From Leptospira ainlahdjerensis (GTDB lineage Bacteria > Spirochaetota > Leptospiria > Leptospirales > Leptospiraceae): DNA of 64,000 nucleotides. Location of the stretch: the NCBI RefSeq assembly GCF_016919175.1, contig NZ_JAFFPU010000048.1, positions 1 through 64,000 on the forward strand. Direction: 5' to 3'. Positions 55,423 to 64,000 of this stretch are shown here, piece after piece. A program made the translations under genes and the position numbers. The notes under the pieces are model-generated. The model did no database searches. It was given only the letters and a program-made list of their open reading frames with translations, and was not told the DNA's origin. The stretch's first letter is position 1; each line of letters begins with the position of its first letter.

Positions 55423-56532
55423 ATGTTAAAGAAGATCGGATTTATAACAGTTGGAATTTTATTCTTACTTGTTTTGTTATTTTGGGTTGGGCAAGGGCCC
55501 AGGGTTGCGATTCCGAAAGATACACAACCGGGAGCGGAGTTCGTCTTTCCAGATGAAGAAAATACCACTCGAGAAACGCTCGAGCTTTTGATTTCTTCTT
55601 TGAAAGAAAAATATCCACAAGGTTCGGAAGCGAAAAGAGACGCTCATCCGTTCGCCCACGGTTGTGTAAAAGGTGCTTTTTCCGTTTCCTCGGCAATTCC
55701 GGAAGAATTCAAAGTTGGTATATTCAATTCTTCTAAAACGTATCCGGTTTGGATCCGATTCTCGAACGGTTCGATCACGAAGAAGCCGGACTTTGAAGGA
55801 GACATTCGCGGAATGGGAATCAAATTGATGGGAGTGGAAGGGCCTAAACTGGCCGAAGATGAAAAAAGGACACAAGACTTTCTTTTGATCAATCACCCGG
55901 TGCTTCCCGCCGGAGCCCCCGATGAATATCTTTCCTTGTTCAAAGCCGCGTTCGCCAAAAAACCGATGTCTTATTTTTTCGGAGGTTTGCCTTGGAATTG
56001 GAAGCTCACGGCCCTGAAAGAATCGGTTTCGATCCGAGGAAAAAAGATTCCGGACGTTTTGGAAATTCGTTATTGGAGTACAACTCCCTATCGGTTGGGA
56101 AAAGAATCGGTCGCGGTAAAATATTCCGCGAAACCGTGTGAAATCAAGGAACTCAAAGCGCCGGATTCTCCCGCCGAAAATTATCTTCGGCAAACGATGA
56201 TTTCTCATTTAAAAGAGAAGTCCGCTTGTTTCGAATTTATGATTCAAAAACAAGGAGATCCGATTTCAATGCCGGTGGAAGATCCCGCGGTTCACTGGAA
56301 CGAAACCGATTCTCCTTTTGTTTCTGTCGCCAAAATCGAAATTCCGATTCAAGAATTTGCCACAGTCGAACAGGATCGATTCTGCGAAAATCTTTCCCTA
56401 AATCCTTGGCACAGTTTACGGGAACATCGTCCGTTAGGCGGAATCAATCGTGTGAGAAAACTCGCCTATGAAACGATCTCGAAATACAGAAGAGATCAAA
56501 ACGGAGTGACACCGATCGAGCCTACGAAGTGA
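55423..56532 (+). CDS. Membrane-anchored catalase-related haem protein
   Basis: 369 aa starting with a membrane anchor (FITVGILFLLVLLFWVGQG), which ordinary catalases lack. The rest follows the minimal catalase/allene oxide synthase-like fold: HGCVKGAFSV at the distal His position, VWIRFSNGSI, DIRGMGIKLMG and the proximal side NPWHSLREHRPLGGINRVRK. Whether it is a peroxidase, a lipid hydroperoxide enzyme or catalase is unknown. The ATG has GGAGTAAAGG upstream. It begins a plus-strand series running to 63.0 kb; the next gene is 27 bases on. Confidence 0.85.
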   Translation: MLKKIGFITVGILFLLVLLFWVGQGPRVAIPKDTQPGAEFVFPDEENTTRETLELLISSLKEKYPQGSEAKRDAHPFAHGCVKGAFSVSSAIPEEFKVGIFNSSKTYPVWIRFSNGSITKKPDFEGDIRGMGIKLMGVEGPKLAEDEKRTQDFLLINHPVLPAGAPDEYLSLFKAAFAKKPMSYFFGGLPWNWKLTALKESVSIRGKKIPDVLEIRYWSTTPYRLGKESVAVKYSAKPCEIKELKAPDSPAENYLRQTMISHLKEKSACFEFMIQKQGDPISMPVEDPAVHWNETDSPFVSVAKIEIPIQEFATVEQDRFCENLSLNPWHSLREHRPLGGINRVRKLAYETISKYRRDQNGVTPIEPTK

Positions 56533-56559
56533 TTTTATTCGAGGGAGTTTAAAAATTCT

Positions 56560-57444
56560 ATGAAAACACGATCTTATCGAACTCTTACTTTTGTTAACTC
56601 TTTGATTTTTAAGAATGAAGTTCGGTTTCACAAAACGATTCTTTTTTTATCCGTCTTCTTTCTGACCGGTTCTTTGTTTTCTCAGACCCAGGGAGGTTAT
56701 TACAATCTGGTTTATTCTAAGATGGGCGTAATCGGTTCGATCGAGTTCAACGGAATGCCGATTGTTTCAGAATCCCAAACGGACGACGTAAGCGGACAGA
56801 TCGATCTGAACGTCTGGATTCTTCCCGGTGTGAATAAAATCAAAGTCAAAGGTCTGAAAAAAAGGAAGGAAGACGAGATGGGTCCTCGTATCAAGGCGGT
56901 TCTTTATCTGGGTCAAAAGGGACAATTCCCGGATGAAGGCCAAAAGATCGCGGGTTACGAATGGGAGGAAGGAAAAGAAACAGAAGTAAAACTTCCTTTG
57001 GAAGAAGAGATCAGCTTTACTCCTGCGGAAATTCCCCCTTCCGAACTCTGGAAGATCGCCGAAGAAATTCAGCTGAATGCGGAAGATAAGGTTAAAATCC
57101 AAAAACTCATTACAGATCTTTACAACGGCTTTCAAAAAAAAGATGAAAAGAAACTTCTTCAGCTGATGGAGTTCCGAACCAAGGAATTCGCAAGGGCGAG
57201 ATACTATCCTCTTGATGACGAGGTAAAGGATCTTAAAAAAGGAGTTCGAAGTATTTTGAAAAGTGTCGGGGGGAAACTCGATAAGCTGGAACTTGGCGAT
57301 CTTCAATATCAGTTGATCGGCGATAAAAAAGTTGTTTCCATACTTACAAAGGCGGGAAAGAATCCGATCGAAAGTAAGAAGATCGGATTTTCCGTACCGA
57401 TCTTCTTGTCAAAAATTCAGGGAGAATGGGTGATTTCACGTTAG
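56560..57444 (+). CDS. Exported protein of unknown function
   Basis: 294 aa with a signal segment after a long basic leader (TILFLSVFFLTGSLFSQ, about residues 26-42). The mature region has a beta-rich first half (YSKMGVIGSIEFNGMPIVSE, WILPGVNKIKVKGLKKRKED) and a helical middle (KVKIQKLITDLYNGFQKKDE). No catalytic motif is recognised. It is 27 bases after the catalase-like gene and 69 bases before the methyltransferase gene, probably in the same transcription unit. Confidence 0.65.
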   Translation: MKTRSYRTLTFVNSLIFKNEVRFHKTILFLSVFFLTGSLFSQTQGGYYNLVYSKMGVIGSIEFNGMPIVSESQTDDVSGQIDLNVWILPGVNKIKVKGLKKRKEDEMGPRIKAVLYLGQKGQFPDEGQKIAGYEWEEGKETEVKLPLEEEISFTPAEIPPSELWKIAEEIQLNAEDKVKIQKLITDLYNGFQKKDEKKLLQLMEFRTKEFARARYYPLDDEVKDLKKGVRSILKSVGGKLDKLELGDLQYQLIGDKKVVSILTKAGKNPIESKKIGFSVPIFLSKIQGEWVISR

Positions 57445-57486
57445 TAAAACGATCCTTCGCGATTTCAAAATTAGAATTGTGTAAAT

Positions 57487-57529
57487 GATTTAGATCTTTC
57501 AGTCTGGCGGACGATGAAAGATCTAAATC
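57487..57529 (+). promoter_or_regulatory. 15-bp perfect hairpin over the methyltransferase start codon
   Basis: Arms GATTTAGATCTTTCA (57487-57501) and TGAAAGATCTAAATC (57515-57529) with a 13-base loop, GTCTGGCGGACGA. The start ATG is 57514-57516, so it sits at the loop-stem junction and the only candidate ribosome site (GGCGG) is in the loop. No T-run follows, so it is not an intrinsic terminator. It should strongly affect initiation. Confidence 0.75.
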
Positions 57530-58482
57530 GAAAGCAGTTTCTAAAATCATTTTTCCACTTATTTCTAAGCGGTCTCAGCTTGGATCTTCTTTCTAAGGAT
57601 AAGAACGGAAATTTTCTTTCTTTGGATGAAAATTCCAATTTCAAAAAAGTCTATTTGGATCCGAAACTTAGGGATGATTTTTTTCTATTTCTCAAAAACG
57701 TATATCATCTTTATCCGGAAGAACATTTTCATAAACTTATATTCGAACTTTCTAAATCGAAACGAAACGATCGTGAAATCTACGATGCGATTCTCGCCGA
57801 AATTCCTCAGATCAAACCGTTTGCCGGAATTCTGACTTACGCTCTTCCGGCTCTCAAAAAACAAAAGCTAGAAATTTCGAAAGAGGTGGTTGAAATTCTC
57901 GGTGAAGGAAGCCGTTATCACGGTTATCTTGAAATCGGAACCACGGGAAGATACGTAAAAGGTCTCAAAAAGAAAATTCAGATCGAAGGAGAGGTTTTTA
58001 TTCTGAACGATCAAGAACCCAAGTTCAATCCCGAAGATTTGGTGGAAAGGGGACAAATTTCGAAGGCGGGAAAATTCGTTTCTTTGGGAGACTACGATCC
58101 GATTCCGGTAAACTCAATTGGAAACGAAAGTTTGGATTTGGTCACGAATTTTATCGGATTTCATCATTCTCCGTCCCATCGTTTGGACGGATTTATCGAG
58201 TCGATTGCTCGCGTCCTGAAACCCGGCGGAAAACTCGTATTGAGGGATCACGACGTAAATTCCAAGGAACTGAAATCTATCGTCTCTTTGGCTCACGATG
58301 TGTATAACGCAGGTTTGGAAATACCTTGGAAAGAAACTTCGACTCAGATTCGAAATTTCACTTCCGTCGCCGAGATCGAAGAACGATGTAGTCGATTCGG
58401 TTTGAAACCTTTGAGCAAATATATTTTGCAGAAAGGAGATCCTACTAAAAATACTCTGATGGCTTTTGTGAGACTCGCATGA
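57514..58482 (+). CDS. Class I SAM-dependent methyltransferase-like protein
   Basis: 322 aa. Residues 3-20 (DLNRKQFLKSFFHLFLSGLS) resemble a twin-arginine-like or membrane-directing leader but with only one Arg. The methyltransferase-like fold is best seen from residue 130 on: YLEIGTTGRYVKGLKKKIQI, NSIGNESLDLVTNFIGFHHS and VLKPGGKLVLRDHDVNSKEL, the last being the motif of ubiquinone/menaquinone-type enzymes. Motif I (EIGTTGRYV) is degenerate for SAM binding. The gene overlaps the FAD oxidase gene by 4 bases, so the pair likely acts in one pathway, substrate unknown. Confidence 0.75.
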   Translation: MKDLNRKQFLKSFFHLFLSGLSLDLLSKDKNGNFLSLDENSNFKKVYLDPKLRDDFFLFLKNVYHLYPEEHFHKLIFELSKSKRNDREIYDAILAEIPQIKPFAGILTYALPALKKQKLEISKEVVEILGEGSRYHGYLEIGTTGRYVKGLKKKIQIEGEVFILNDQEPKFNPEDLVERGQISKAGKFVSLGDYDPIPVNSIGNESLDLVTNFIGFHHSPSHRLDGFIESIARVLKPGGKLVLRDHDVNSKELKSIVSLAHDVYNAGLEIPWKETSTQIRNFTSVAEIEERCSRFGLKPLSKYILQKGDPTKNTLMAFVRLA

Positions 58483-60806
58483 AAAAATTGATCCTTCTCC
58501 TTTTTGTCTTTGTAAATTCTGCCTTCGCAAATCCTACGATCGTCAACGACGTGACTCAGATCAATCCGATCGCAGTCGATCAGGTTGTCGCTCCTACGAA
58601 CATCGGAGAAATTCAGGATTTGGTCCAAAAACATCCGGGACCGATTTCGATCGGAGGAGGAAGATTTTCTATGGGCGGTCAGATCGCTACCGAAAATGCG
58701 TTGTTCATCGATACCAGAGAATTTAATCGGATTCTTTCTTTCGATCCAAAGACAAGATTGATCACTGTCGAACCAGGGATCACTTGGAGAAAACTTCAAG
58801 AAGCGATCGACCCTTTCGATCTTTCGGTTCAAATCAAACAAACCTATTCGAACTTTACGGTCGGCGGTTCATTGAGCGTAAACGCCCACGGAAGATACGT
58901 CGGTTACGGACCGATCATCTTATCTACTCGATCCATCAAAGTAGTTTTGAGCGACGGTAAGGTCGTTACCGCAAGTCCGAAAGAAAATTCCGAAATCTTC
59001 TACGGTTGTATCGGGGGATACGGCGGCCTTGGTGTGATCGTCGAAGTCACTTTGGAGCTGACTGAAAATAAAAGAGTAAAACGATTCGTAAAAAAACTGC
59101 CGATCACCGATTACAAAAAATTCTTCTTTGAGAATGTGAGAAACGATCCAAAGGCTCAGTTTCACAACGGAGATATTTATCCTCCCGCTTATGAAAACGT
59201 AAATGCAGTTACTTGGGTGGAAACCGAAGAGCCGGTCACGGTTCAGGATAAGATCGTTCCTATCAAAGAAAGTTATTGGTTGGAGAATCTGATCTATTTT
59301 TGGTTAACCGAACTTCCTTACGGAAAAGAGTTGAGAGAAGCGGTTCTCGATCCTTTGTACTATCGCAAAGATAGAATCGTCTGGAGAAACTATGAGGCCA
59401 GCTACGACGTTCAAGAATTGGAACCGCCTACTCGGAGAATCAGCACATACGTATTACAAGAGTATTTTGTTCCGGTGGAGAAGTTCGACGAATTCTATCC
59501 TTTGATGCGGAGCATCCTTCAAAAACACGACGCGAACGTGATGAACATCTCGATACGTCATGCGAAACAGGACTCCGGTTCCTATTTGGCTTGGGGAAAA
59601 AAAGAGGTCTTTTCGTTCGTGGTCTATTACAAACAAAGGGTTTATGAAAGCGCAAAGAAGGAAGTTGGAATCTGGACCAGGGAATTGATCGACGCCGTGG
59701 TGAGCGTAGGCGGCGCTTACTATCTTCCTTATCAATTGCATGCGACGGTTTCTCAGTTTGAAAAGGCGTATCCAAATTCGGAACGTTTTTTCGCTCTCAA
59801 GAGAAAGTTGGATCCTCGGTATAAATTTAGAAATAAACTCTGGGACAAATATTATTTTCACAATCCGGACGACCGAAAGATCCGCCAAGAACTGGATTCT
59901 TTAAACGACTATATTCGAAACGAAGACCAGACTTTTTTAACTCTTCCCGAATGGTATATCGTTTTTAGTTCGGATGAATATGCGGATTTTCTAAAACGCT
60001 CCCCGCCGAGTGCGTTTCCTTACTTCGGAAGTATAGCTCAGTTCTGGAAAATCTACGGACGTGTGATCGGAAAAACCTGGAGTTCTTACGAATTCAACTG
60101 GGGTTATCATCTGATGATCAACGTGATAGGCGTCAGTTATTCCGCCGAACTTCTGATCAAAGGTTTGTATGAAAATTCGATCGGAAGAATTACTGAAGTT
60201 TTCTCGGGAAACAAGGCGCCTAACGCGGAAATGAAAGTGGAAGCGTATATGCAAAAAGTCGCAAAGGAATATACCGATTTTGTTCGATTACGTCCTTGGT
60301 ACGAATATCCGTTCTATTCGAAGTTCAAGGAATTCTGGCAAATCGAGGACGGAGAAAATACGAGTTGGGTTCGAAGATGCGAAAGAAGGATTTTCTTTTC
60401 CACCGAACTTCTTGCAAAAGCGATTTACGGAAAGTTAATCGGAATCGGGACGGAAGGTGTTTACGCGCCGGAAACCTTTGAAATCAAAGCATGGGCCAAA
60501 GAAAATGGCAAGAGTAAAATTATTTCTATTCCGAGATACGAGGCGTTTACGCAAGCGGTTCCCGAACTTATCGCAAAAAATAATTCTTTTGTCGAAATTG
60601 CGGGGAATCGTCAGATTCTTTTGACACTTCGTGTTCCGGCTGACGTTGATTTTAAGAACTCCGGAACGATCCTTTACGAATGGGAAATTCTTACAGTTCC
60701 AAATCGGAAACGTGTCGCTCTGATCGCACCCGTTCTAAAACTTCATGAAATTCTAATCAACGCCGATAAGAACGGATACCAACTGGATCATATTTTCGAT
60801 TATTGA
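58479..60806 (+). CDS. FAD-linked oxidase fused to a C-terminal domain of unknown function
   Basis: 775-aa exported protein (signal LILLLFVFVNSAFA). Residues about 30-220 are the FAD-binding type 4 domain of the vanillyl-alcohol/aldonolactone oxidase group: GPISIGGGRFSMGGQ, FTVGGSLSVNAHGRYVGYGP and YGGLGVIVEVTLEL. Substrate-binding parts reach to about 480. From about residue 490 there is an extra domain: LPEWYIVFSSDEYADFLKRS, SAFPYFGSIAQFWKIYGRVI and FNWGYHLMINVIGVSYSAEL. I believe this occurs as separate proteins elsewhere, but know no function. A periplasmic sugar- or lactone-type oxidase is a reasonable guess. Confidence 0.85.
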   Translation: MKKLILLLFVFVNSAFANPTIVNDVTQINPIAVDQVVAPTNIGEIQDLVQKHPGPISIGGGRFSMGGQIATENALFIDTREFNRILSFDPKTRLITVEPGITWRKLQEAIDPFDLSVQIKQTYSNFTVGGSLSVNAHGRYVGYGPIILSTRSIKVVLSDGKVVTASPKENSEIFYGCIGGYGGLGVIVEVTLELTENKRVKRFVKKLPITDYKKFFFENVRNDPKAQFHNGDIYPPAYENVNAVTWVETEEPVTVQDKIVPIKESYWLENLIYFWLTELPYGKELREAVLDPLYYRKDRIVWRNYEASYDVQELEPPTRRISTYVLQEYFVPVEKFDEFYPLMRSILQKHDANVMNISIRHAKQDSGSYLAWGKKEVFSFVVYYKQRVYESAKKEVGIWTRELIDAVVSVGGAYYLPYQLHATVSQFEKAYPNSERFFALKRKLDPRYKFRNKLWDKYYFHNPDDRKIRQELDSLNDYIRNEDQTFLTLPEWYIVFSSDEYADFLKRSPPSAFPYFGSIAQFWKIYGRVIGKTWSSYEFNWGYHLMINVIGVSYSAELLIKGLYENSIGRITEVFSGNKAPNAEMKVEAYMQKVAKEYTDFVRLRPWYEYPFYSKFKEFWQIEDGENTSWVRRCERRIFFSTELLAKAIYGKLIGIGTEGVYAPETFEIKAWAKENGKSKIISIPRYEAFTQAVPELIAKNNSFVEIAGNRQILLTLRVPADVDFKNSGTILYEWEILTVPNRKRVALIAPVLKLHEILINADKNGYQLDHIFDY

Positions 60807-60919
60807 GTCGTAAGGGAGGCTTAATCATTTTTGAATTTTTTCTTATAAACGATTTTGGTTCCCAAAAAAATCGTTTTCTAAGATTTTTTCTTTCTGATTT
60901 TTAAAAGACGGTTTTTAAA

Positions 60920-60946
60920 TTGACCTTGCTCGTTTCGATTTAATAA
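60920..60946 (+). promoter_or_regulatory. Possible promoter for the metallo-hydrolase gene, near-leaderless
   Basis: TTGACC (60920-60925), a 15-base spacer and TAATAA (60941-60946). Transcription would start close to the ATG at 60954, which lacks a ribosome site, so a leaderless message is possible. Spacing is shorter than ideal. Confidence 0.35.
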
Positions 60947-60953
60947 AAATTCT

Positions 60954-61883
60954 ATGAGTATGAAATATATATTTAGAGTTTCGTTTCTTTTCTTATTCCT
61001 TTCCTGTTCGGTGACTTCTCATCAATCCCAGTTGGTTCGGCAAGGTAAGCCGTTCTCTTTGCAAGACTTAAAACCGGAACCGAAGGGGCCGATCGTTTTT
61101 CAAAAATTCGCCGCTGCGGATTGGGAAGTGGAGCGCGCCGGTTTGATCAACTTGGACGATCCAAAAGCGGTAGCTTTAAAAAAAGGAATGGAACCGATTC
61201 AAATTTATTTTTATGTAATAGATCACCCGAAATTCGGAAGATACGTGATTGATACGGGTATATCCAAAATTTTCAGAAAGGATCCGAAGGAATGGCCCGT
61301 ATCGGCGATCGTTGCTTCGGCAATGAACACGTCGGCTCTGAAAATCAAGATCACGGCGGACGAGTGGCTCAAAAAAGATCCTAAAAAAATCGAAGGAATC
61401 TTTTTAACTCACATGCACCTCGACCATATTTTGGGGACAACCGACTTTGATCCCGGTCTTCCGATTTTTATCGGACCTAAGGAAGCGACCGGAAAACGTT
61501 TTATCAACGCGTTTGTTCAAGGTACGACTGACGATATTTTAGGAAAGAATCCGAAACTTTCAGAACTCGTATTCGAAAAGTCGGAAAATTCTCCGGGCGT
61601 TCTCGACTTTTTCGGAGATCAGTCATTTTTGATCTTTCACCTCGAAGGGCATACTCGGGGAAGCCTTGCGTTTCTTGTAAAAAGCTCCTCCGGCCCTCAA
61701 CTTCTTTTAGGGGATTCTTGTCATACGAGTTGGGGTTGGGAAAACGAGGTTCCACCCGGAGAATTTACCGAAAATCAGGACAAAAATGGAGAAGCTCTTT
61801 CTTTTTTAAAAAGGATCGCTTCTAGATTTTCGGGAATCAAAGTTCATCCTGGACATCAAAGTGTATCAGAAAAATCTAATTAA
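60954..61883 (+). CDS. Metallo-beta-lactamase-fold hydrolase lipoprotein
   Basis: 309 aa. Lipoprotein signal ([12 protein letters not shown], Cys18). Zinc motif [14 protein letters not shown] (HxHxDH), followed by the Asp/His ligands in [25 protein letters not shown] and KVHPGHQS. This arrangement fits lactonases (AiiA-like) and other N-acyl-homoserine lactone-type or quinolone-type hydrolases, and some lipid hydrolases; substrate cannot be read. It follows the FAD oxidase by 147 bases and precedes an NAD-dependent reductase by 35. Confidence 0.85.
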   Translation: MSMKYIFRVSFLFLFLSCSVTSHQSQLVRQGKPFSLQDLKPEPKGPIVFQKFAAADWEVERAGLINLDDPKAVALKKGMEPIQIYFYVIDHPKFGRYVIDTGISKIFRKDPKEWPVSAIVASAMNTSALKIKITADEWLKKDPKKIEGIFLTHMHLDHILGTTDFDPGLPIFIGPKEATGKRFINAFVQGTTDDILGKNPKLSELVFEKSENSPGVLDFFGDQSFLIFHLEGHTRGSLAFLVKSSSGPQLLLGDSCHTSWGWENEVPPGEFTENQDKNGEALSFLKRIASRFSGIKVHPGHQSVSEKSN

Positions 61884-61918
61884 AATTTTTATTGTGGATT
61901 CATTTTGGGAGAACTTTT

Positions 61919-62995
61919 ATGAAAGTAATCGATCGTAATAAACCGGTCCTCGTTACCGGAGGAGCCGGTTATATCGCGTCTTGGGTGATTCAATATTTAT
62001 TGGAAGACGGACTTACGGTCAGGGCAACGGTAAGAGACAAGAGCGATTCAAAAAAGATTTCCCATCTGATCAAGCTTGGAGAACGTTTTCCCGGAAAATT
62101 AGAATTCTTTGAAGCGGATCTTCTTAAAGAAGGTTCTTTTCTGAATGCTATTCAGGAAAAGGGTGGAGTAGAATTGATCATTCATACCGCTTCTCCATTT
62201 TTTATAGACGGGGTAAAAGATCCTCAGAAAGAACTCGTGGAGCCTGCGCTCTTCGGAACCAAGAACGTTCTTTTATCAGCAAATCAAAGCTCGTCCGTAA
62301 AGCGGATCGTTCTAACCTCGAGTGTAGCGGCTGTGATGGGAGACAATATTGACGCCGCAAATCATCCGGATCATCGTCTTTCGGAAGCGGATTGGAATTC
62401 CACGAGTAGTCTTTCTCATCAGCCTTATCCGTATTCTAAAACTCTAGCGGAAAGAGAAGCTTGGAAGATTGCTGAGTCGCAGACTCGATGGGATTTAGTG
62501 ACGATCAATCCTTCCTTTGTGATGGGGCCTTCGCTTTCGGAAAGAGCCGACGGAACGAGCGTAAATTTTATGTTATCGATGATAAACGGTAAGTTTGCTC
62601 CCGGTGTTCCGGATATGACGATCGGTTTTGTCGATGTAAGAGACGTTGCACGCGCTCATATCTTAGCCGGTTTTACACCTTCTGCAAGCGGAAGACATAT
62701 CGTTTCTTCGGAGACATTGAAATTTTTGGACGTTGCGAGAAAAATTCGGGAAAAATTCGGAAACCGTTTTCCGATTCCAAAAAACGCTCTTCCGAAACTC
62801 GTGACCTATTTAATCGGACCGTTTTTCGGACTTTCCTGGCGGTATATTTCGCGTAACGTAGGAATTACCTTTGCCCTAGATCATTCTTACAGTAAAAAGG
62901 ATTTAGGACTTACCTATCGACCGATTTCGGAGACTTTTGCAGAACACATTCAACAAATTGTTGCATCTAAGATGTTGTCCAAAGAGAAAGATTAA
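61919..62995 (+). CDS. NAD-dependent epimerase/dehydratase, dihydroflavonol-reductase-like
   Basis: 358 aa from ATG 61919, preceded by GGGAG; a frame 27 bases longer has no better support. Extended short-chain dehydrogenase: nucleotide motif [33 protein letters not shown] as the NADP-preferring stretch, [18 protein letters not shown] and catalytic [13 protein letters not shown] (Tyr-xxx-Lys). Members reduce carbonyl or epimerise sugar-like substrates. Its substrate is unknown. Confidence 0.9.
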   Translation: MKVIDRNKPVLVTGGAGYIASWVIQYLLEDGLTVRATVRDKSDSKKISHLIKLGERFPGKLEFFEADLLKEGSFLNAIQEKGGVELIIHTASPFFIDGVKDPQKELVEPALFGTKNVLLSANQSSSVKRIVLTSSVAAVMGDNIDAANHPDHRLSEADWNSTSSLSHQPYPYSKTLAEREAWKIAESQTRWDLVTINPSFVMGPSLSERADGTSVNFMLSMINGKFAPGVPDMTIGFVDVRDVARAHILAGFTPSASGRHIVSSETLKFLDVARKIREKFGNRFPIPKNALPKLVTYLIGPFFGLSWRYISRNVGITFALDHSYSKKDLGLTYRPISETFAEHIQQIVASKMLSKEKD

Positions 62996-62996
62996 G

Positions 62997-63110
62997 AGCT
63001 TGTTCCAAAATTTAAAATGTAGGAACTCTTATAAAAATTGAAACGATCCGTTTGTTAAATTTTTAGAGCCCGGTTCACAGAAGGATTCGCGGGAACTCCG
63101 GCGTTTTTGT
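62997..63110 (+). repeat. Dispersed repeat family C, copy 2
   Basis: Starts AAGAGCTTGTTCCAAAA directly after the reductase stop, includes GTAGGAACTCTTAT and TTTAGAGCCCG and ends near GGGAACTCCGGCG. It aligns with the copy at 4341-4500. No coding frame is supported in 63000-63577. Confidence 0.55.
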
Positions 63111-63269
63111 TACGAGCATCGATTGTAAGTAAAGATTCCTTCGAAGGTTTTGGGACAATTCTTCATTCAAATTTTTCTTTGGATATAAAAAGTTTCGGGA
63201 AAAGTTCGTATAAAAAAGCTAAGTCCTTTTCCGATAAAGCCATATCTTTACCTACAATTTGTCAGGATC

Positions 63270-63490
63270 TTAAGAAGAATCTGTCGTAGCTACGACGGTC
63301 CTCTGTAAAAGTCGCGCGCCCCACCCAAAATTTGGGTGGAGGGGCGGGTGGTGGAAAAATTCGGGCAACTTTCCTCTATCACAAAATTCTAATTTTGCAA
63401 GAAAAAGCTCCCTTGTAGGAACTCCTATAAAACCCTTCCTTGTGAGGACGATTCTCGTTGCAACCTCTCATAACTTGCGGGTTAGATACA
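63270..63490 (+). repeat. Dispersed intergenic repeat, copy A6 (most complete)
   Basis: Contains all segments in order: AAGAATCTGTCGTAGCTACGA, GTAAAAGTCGCGCGCCCCACC, a GGGTGGAGGGGCGGGTGGTGG run, the core TCACAAAATTCTAATTTTGC (63369-63402), the near-palindrome TGTAGGAACTCCTATA (63414-63429), GAGGACGATTCTCGTTGC and CTCTCATAACTTGCGGGTTA. It is the best reference copy of the family. Confidence 0.8.
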
Positions 63491-63577
63491 CAGATAAAAC
63501 GTGGGGACTGATTCGGAATTCTTTGAAAAATCATATTTCGAAAAAAATCTTTTACACACGATTTCCGGATGAACTTT

Positions 63578-64000
63578 CTAACAAGCGTCGCCACCGGCTA
63601 AAAATAAGGTCTGAAGTTTGCCGTTTATAATTTTCGCAAATTCGTTTATAAAACCGTCGTATCCGTTGTGGTGGAGAATTAAGATCGGGGTCCCGTTTTC
63701 ATCCAGATCAAGCGCGTCGATAAAATGATACTGTCCTCCGTAAGCCGCCTGTTCGTTCATGAGAACATCAAATTTTTCGAATATTTTTTTTCCGAGTTCT
63801 TCTCCGTCGATCTCGAAGATAGCAGCATAATACGATTTTTCTTCATATTCGGTTTTGATCGCATAACGGATGAAGACGTATTTTTTTTCCGGTGAATGGA
63901 TCGTATAGAATTCTCCTCTTTTTAATAATTTCAGCTCCGCTGGCTTCGGATGTTTTTTCTTAAAGATAGAATTTACCGAAACGTCCAGTTTTTTTGCGAT
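63578..64000 (-). CDS. Partial CDS, unknown protein cut by the window edge
   Basis: The minus-strand frame is open from base 64000 to the stop at 63578-63580, giving 140 residues of the C-terminal part. It starts here IAKKLDVSVNSIFKKKHPKP, continues with KKYVFIRYAIKTEYEEKSYY and holds a DALDLDENGTPILILHHNGY segment that resembles the DLDGDGIDEV loop of the SH3 lipoprotein at 27.6 kb. The start lies to the right of the window. Related lipoproteins are likely, but the family is unnamed. Confidence 0.75.
   Translation of the reverse strand: MAKKLDVSVNSIFKKKHPKPAELKLLKRGEFYTIHSPEKKYVFIRYAIKTEYEEKSYYAAIFEIDGEELGKKIFEKFDVLMNEQAAYGGQYHFIDALDLDENGTPILILHHNGYDGFINEFAKIINGKLQTLFLAGGDAC

Noticed and set aside
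55477..56208. 243-codon minus-strand open frame
   Set aside because: Antisense of the catalase-related gene, with Arg/Phe-rich low-quality composition.

Overview
The window reads as chromosomal DNA of a pathogenic-lineage Leptospira (Spirochaetes). The grounds are Leptospira-type lipoproteins, a lipid A gene pair (lpxK, msbA), LIC10235-like and LA_0442/LA_0875-like proteins, many STAS/cyclic-nucleotide/cyclase signalling proteins and frequent TTG starts. Base composition looks nearer 40% GC than the roughly 35% of L. interrogans, so a borgpetersenii/santarosai/weilii/alstonii-type species is my guess. That is inference, not a computed result.

Layout. 0.4-3.3 kb: minus-strand run of a LIC10235-like protein, a TPR-like exported protein, a double cyclic-nucleotide-binding protein and an AlkA-type glycosylase. 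3.3-5.6 kb: lipoprotein, decayed DNA and a degenerate tyrosine recombinase. 5.6-9.2 kb: STAS protein, GT-C glycosyltransferase, SGNH hydrolase and a convergent paraoxonase-like lipoprotein. 9.3-11.3 kb: phasin-like protein behind a long palindrome, class D beta-lactamase-like protein, tRNA-Pro(GGG), sixA. 11.5-17.7 kb: ABC exporter, HATPase-HDOD fusion, rsmA, comEC. 18.3-23.6 kb: minus-strand etfB-etfA-lolA-like-unknown-trpS. 24-30.3 kb: acyl-CoA dehydrogenase, O-methyltransferase, outer-membrane protein, SH3 lipoprotein, multihaem cytochrome. 30.4-39.2 kb: LptF/G permease, M48 protease, HEAT protein, ThiF/MoeB protein, HhH protein, outer-membrane protein. 39.4-50.7 kb: lpxK-msbA, a peptide-binding lipoprotein, PBP1A, an OmpA-like protein, an ABC-F ATPase. 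51-64 kb: receptor-type cyclase, a frameshifted gene, rdgB, a second STAS protein, then a plus-strand series (catalase-like, unknown exported protein, methyltransferase, FAD oxidase fusion, metallo-hydrolase, NAD-dependent reductase) and a partial gene at the right edge.

Much of the window serves the cell envelope: lipid A, LPS transport, peptidoglycan, lipoprotein carriage and outer-membrane proteins. A second theme is signalling: STAS, cyclic nucleotides, HDOD and SixA.

The most unusual content lies between genes. A dispersed repeat family occupies six intergenic regions, about 65-300, 9345-9500, 17840-18170, 32440-32700, 35550-36070 and 63270-63490. It has a conserved core of about 33 nt and a short palindrome that changes in both arms at once (GTAGGA..TCCTAC versus GTCGGA..TCCGAC). 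Other local signals are a perfect 15-bp hairpin on the start codon of a methyltransferase-oxidase operon, a near-perfect 17-bp-arm palindrome before the phasin-like gene, a duplication of the etfA 3' end, a roughly 108-bp direct repeat before the cyclase gene, and several gene relics.
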